Shown here in pieces: positions 6,118-9,008 of a DNA stretch of 9,008 nt (within the stretch, counting starts at the first letter, position 1; every line of letters starts with the position of its first letter). The DNA comes from Lentisphaeria bacterium (GTDB taxonomy: Bacteria; Verrucomicrobiota; Lentisphaeria; Oligosphaerales; Oligosphaeraceae), in contig JAEDMH010000096.1 in the NCBI GenBank assembly GCA_016303095.1, positions 1 through 9,008 on the forward strand, written 5' to 3'. Below the pieces are notes generated by a model. That model was not told the DNA's origin. It ran no database searches and was given only the letters and a program-made list of their open reading frames with translations. A program made the translations under genes and the position numbers.

Positions 6118-7290
6118 ATGAAACATCTGCGTTGGTACATTGTGGTGGTGTTGGCGGGAGCGTTCCTGGCCTCCTGCGGGGGCAAGAAGGGTGGGGCGTC
6201 TGTCCAGGAGACCTCGGAGGAATACCAGGGAACGCCGGTGGTTTTGGCGCCGTTGACGGAGCGGGATTTCACCCGGTATCTGACCTTGAAGGGCTCCTTG
6301 GAGGCCAAGGATCGGGTGGTGATCTCCGCCCGGGTGGGGGGCACCCTGGAGAGCGTGTTGGTGGAGGAGGGGGACATGGTCCAGGAGGGTCAGGTGCTCT
6401 TCGTCATGGATCAGCGTACCTACCGGGATCAGGTGCTGGTGTCGGAGGCCACCTTGGCCGCCCGGCGCTCCGCCGTGGAGGTGGCCCGGGCCCAGGTGGA
6501 GAAGGCCCAGGCCAATTTGCACAAGGCCACGCTGGACGTGGAGCGCTTCCGGAGACTCTTCGAAAAGGGAAACGTCTCCTCCAATGAAAAGGAAAACTAC
6601 GAATTGAATTTCCAGGCCGCCACGGCGGATTTTGCCCTGGCCCAGGCCAATGTGGCCGCCGAGGAGGCCCAGGTGCGCCTGGCGGAGGCCTCCCTCTCCA
6701 TCGCCCGGAAAAGCCTGGAGGACTGCACGGTGAAGGCCCCCATGGCCGGACGCGTCAGCGCCCGTCTCCAGGAACCTGGCCAGGAACTGGGGGTGGCCAC
6801 TCCCGTGGTGGAAGTGGTGGATCCCCTCCGCCTCCGGGCCGTGGCCAGCCTGCCCGCCGACTACTACGCCTTCGTGAAGCCCGGAGAAACCCTCCTCCGC
6901 CTGGGGGATGGCAAGGGAAAGGTCCTGAAAGAGGTGAAAGTGACGGACAAGAGTCCGGACATCCAGCCCGGTCTGCGCACCTTCCAGGTGCGGGGGCTCT
7001 TCTCCGTGGAGGAGGGGGAGGATCTGGTCCCCGGACAACTGGTGGAGGTCTCTGTGGCCCTGGAGCACTCCCATGGCTTCGCCGTGCCCCTCTCCGTCCC
7101 GGTGCGCCGGGCCACCGGTCTTCTTCTCTATACTGTGGTGGAGGGCCAGGCCCGGGCCATCCCTGTTCGGGAGGGCATCACCCAGGAGGGCATGATCGAG
7201 GTCTCCGGCGAGGGACTGACCCTGGGCGGAGAAATCGTGGTGGAGGGGCAATACATGATTCAGGACGGGGATGCCGTCCTGGTGCGGTAA
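6118..7290 (+). CDS. RND efflux membrane-fusion lipoprotein (periplasmic adaptor)
   Basis: A 390-residue periplasmic adaptor of the HlyD/AcrA family that joins the RND pump to the outer-membrane channel. It begins with a lipoprotein signal: hydrophobic residues 7-19 and lipobox LASC, making Cys20 the lipidated residue, followed by GGKKGG. Then come the first half of the lipoyl domain (VGGTLESVLVEEGDMVQEGQ, 73-92), a helical hairpin rich in Ala, Glu and Gln (about 103-200), the second lipoyl half (KAPMAGRVSARLQEPGQ, 206-222), the beta-barrel (about 226-315) and a membrane-proximal domain ending in GQYMIQDGDAVLVR. Length and order are normal for the family. The ATG at 6118 follows the upstream stop by five bases, with AGGAGG (6102-6107) ten bases before it inside the end of the outer-membrane-factor gene. 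A longer frame from 5887 reads through that gene and is not used. Confidence 0.93.
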   Translation: MKHLRWYIVVVLAGAFLASCGGKKGGASVQETSEEYQGTPVVLAPLTERDFTRYLTLKGSLEAKDRVVISARVGGTLESVLVEEGDMVQEGQVLFVMDQRTYRDQVLVSEATLAARRSAVEVARAQVEKAQANLHKATLDVERFRRLFEKGNVSSNEKENYELNFQAATADFALAQANVAAEEAQVRLAEASLSIARKSLEDCTVKAPMAGRVSARLQEPGQELGVATPVVEVVDPLRLRAVASLPADYYAFVKPGETLLRLGDGKGKVLKEVKVTDKSPDIQPGLRTFQVRGLFSVEEGEDLVPGQLVEVSVALEHSHGFAVPLSVPVRRATGLLLYTVVEGQARAIPVREGITQEGMIEVSGEGLTLGGEIVVEGQYMIQDGDAVLVR

Positions 7291-7311
7291 CAAGCCGGGA
7301 GGATTGGCGCA

Positions 7312-9008
7312 ATGTTTTTGGCTGACGCATCGACAAAGCGGCCGGTGGCCATGTCCTGTCTCCTCATCGCCCTAGTGGGCTTGGGGTTGAACAGCTACCG
7401 GAAACTGGCCCTGGAGAATCTCCCCGCCACGGACATCCCCTATGTGACCATCACCACCACCTGGGTGGGGGCCACCCCGGAGGACATGGAGAAGGACGTG
7501 GCCAAGCATATCGAGGATGCTGTCTCCTCCTTGGACGGCTTGAAGCACATCACCACCACCTGCCTGGAAAACGTGGCCGTCATCCGGCTGGAATTCCAGT
7601 TGGGAACGGATGTGGACATTGCCGCCGTGGATGTGCGGGAGAAGGTGGATGCCGCCCTGGAGGATCTTCCCGATGACGCGGAGCGCCCCGTCATTGAAAA
7701 AATTGACATCAACGCCCAAAGCGTCATCAAGCTGGCCCTCACCGGCGAAGCCACCTTGGAGGAGAAATACGACTATGTGGACAACACCTTGGCGGACCAG
7801 TTTTCCATGATCTCCGGCGTGGGCAGCGTGGAAATCATTGGCGGAAACAAACGGGAAGTCCACATCGAACTGGACCGCACCCGGATGGCCGGCGCCGGCC
7901 TCACCACCGCCGACATTGTCCAGGTGGTCTCCGCCAACGTGAACTCCCTGCCTTCCGGACGTGTCCGGGAGAGAGGCACCGAGGTCAACGTGAAGTTTGA
8001 CGCGGAATATCCTGCTGTGGAGGAGATTGCCGCCTTCGAGGTGGTGAGCCGGGATGGGGTGCGTCGCACCCTGGGGGACTTGGGGACGGTGCGGATGACC
8101 ACGGACGAGGTGCGTCAGCGTGCCTGGTTCAAGGGAGAGGAGTGCGTGATCATCTCCATTGTGAAGAAAGGCGAGGCCAACACCGTGCAGTTGGTGGAGG
8201 CTTGCCGGAAGAAGGTGGCGGAGGTCCAGAACTCTCTGCCGGGGGGCATGGCGCTCCAGGTGATCTCCGACGAGGCGGAATCCATCGAGACCACCGTCTC
8301 TTCCACCATCAGCGACATCATTGGGGGGATCATCCTCTGTGCCGTCATTCTCCTCTTCTTTCTGGGAGATTTGCGCACCACGCTCATCGTCTGCATCTCC
8401 ATGCCTTTGACCATCGTGGTCAGTTTCTTCTTCATGCAGATCGCCGGACAGTCCCTGAACACCGTCACGCTGCTGGCGATTGGACTCTCCGTGGGGATTC
8501 TGGTCTCCAACTCCATCGTGGTCTTGGAGAATGTCTCCACCTGGCTGGAAAAATGCGACAATCCCTGGGAGGCGGCCGCCAAGGGCACCAATGAGATGGC
8601 GGTCTCCGTCTTCGCCTCCGCCGGAACCAACGTGGTGGTGATGCTGCCTCTCACCATGATGTGGAGTCTGGTGGGCCAGATCCTGAAACCCTTCGCCCTC
8701 ACCACCTTGGTGGTGAACCTGGTCTCCATCTTCATCTCCTTCACCCTGACCCCCATCCTCTGCGCCATTCTCCTGAAACCCAAGAGCCAGCGACGGCAAA
8801 ACGCCTTCACCCGCTTCATGGACAAGTGGACGGAGCTCATCCGCATTCTAGGAGAAAAGTATACCATCCTCCTGGGATGGTGCGCCCGGCGCCGCCTGGT
8901 CTGCCTCCTGGCCACCGCCTTGACGGTGCTTCTCTTCTGGATCGCCCTGGGCCAGGCCGGCGGCCTGGGCTTCACCATGATGGAGAACTCCGACAAAGGC
9001 AGGATGCT
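7312..9008 (+). CDS. RND-family inner-membrane efflux transporter (partial)
   Basis: Open from the ATG at 7312 to the right edge: 565 residues, about half of a usual 1000-1050-residue HAE-type RND pump. GGGAGGA (7297-7303) lies eight bases before the ATG, and the gap to the adaptor gene is 21 bases. TM1 is at about 12-28, then the first periplasmic porter domain (about 30-330; WVGATPEDMEKDV and ISGVGSVEIIG are typical), then TM2 to TM6 (about 333-488), a cytoplasmic linker with RFMDKW, and TM7 (about 528-546), breaking off as the second periplasmic loop begins. It should export substrates by ion-driven rotation together with the two upstream products. Oddity: the TM4 segment reads GILVSNSIVVLENV (395-408), where AcrB-like pumps have GLLVDDAIVVVENV, so the two essential Asp residues are Ser399-Asn400. 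TM10 to TM12 are outside the window. Drug or other substrate cannot be told. Confidence 0.93.
   Translation, partial: MFLADASTKRPVAMSCLLIALVGLGLNSYRKLALENLPATDIPYVTITTTWVGATPEDMEKDVAKHIEDAVSSLDGLKHITTTCLENVAVIRLEFQLGTDVDIAAVDVREKVDAALEDLPDDAERPVIEKIDINAQSVIKLALTGEATLEEKYDYVDNTLADQFSMISGVGSVEIIGGNKREVHIELDRTRMAGAGLTTADIVQVVSANVNSLPSGRVRERGTEVNVKFDAEYPAVEEIAAFEVVSRDGVRRTLGDLGTVRMTTDEVRQRAWFKGEECVIISIVKKGEANTVQLVEACRKKVAEVQNSLPGGMALQVISDEAESIETTVSSTISDIIGGIILCAVILLFFLGDLRTTLIVCISMPLTIVVSFFFMQIAGQSLNTVTLLAIGLSVGILVSNSIVVLENVSTWLEKCDNPWEAAAKGTNEMAVSVFASAGTNVVVMLPLTMMWSLVGQILKPFALTTLVVNLVSIFISFTLTPILCAILLKPKSQRRQNAFTRFMDKWTELIRILGEKYTILLGWCARRRLVCLLATALTVLLFWIALGQAGGLGFTMMENSDKGRM

Noticed and set aside
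5911..7293. 460-codon minus-strand open frame opposite the adaptor gene
   Set aside because: Antisense shadow of the membrane-fusion protein: His-, Gly- and Leu-rich with no recognisable domain. The minus-strand frames at 4928-5884, 7372-8799 and 8115-8996 are rejected for the same reason.

Overview
The window reads as a piece of chromosome from a GC-rich, Gram-negative (diderm), probably anaerobic, amino-acid-fermenting bacterium. The diderm call rests on a complete outer-membrane factor / membrane-fusion protein / RND pump set. The anaerobe call rests on a ferredoxin-dependent 2-oxoacid oxidoreductase (IorAB). The phylum cannot be fixed from this sequence; Synergistota or a similar amino-acid-fermenting diderm lineage would fit, but that is inference.

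Layout. Positions 1-4128 are read on the minus strand, 4652-9008 on the plus strand, and about 520 bases between them form a divergent regulatory region. The minus-strand operon runs iorA (4128-2359), iorB (2362-1772, overlapping iorA by 4 bases) and a two-domain class II aldolase/adducin protein (1645-350). A 126-base gap holding a strong hairpin separates iorB from the aldolase gene. A rho-independent terminator (327-283) closes the operon. Just past it another minus-strand gene, rich in Gln and Glu and of unknown function, starts at 254 and runs off the left edge.

The plus-strand operon encodes a tripartite efflux system in the order TolC-type outer-membrane factor (4652-6112), lipoprotein membrane-fusion protein (6118-7290) and RND inner-membrane transporter (7312 to beyond the right edge). 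The genes are 5 and 21 bases apart and would be co-transcribed. A 28-codon reading frame with its own Shine-Dalgarno sequence (4543-4629) lies just before the first gene and may be a leader peptide.

How the genes work together. IorA and IorB form the enzyme that oxidatively decarboxylates aryl-2-oxoacids, made from aromatic amino acids by transamination, to aryl-acyl-CoA while reducing ferredoxin. The aldolase-like protein is in the same operon, but its substrate is unknown. The efflux genes form one envelope-spanning pump. No link between the two operons is visible apart from their shared intergenic region, which is dense in short repeats.

Main points for a second look: the RND transporter carries Ser-Asn where the family normally has the proton-relay Asp-Asp pair in TM4; the aldolase is a tandem fusion whose second domain has lost its metal ligands; and the intergenic region carries helically phased GGACA repeats, an 11-base inverted repeat and a perfect 8-base direct repeat around a -10-like box. 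I saw no mobile element, CRISPR array, tRNA or rRNA.
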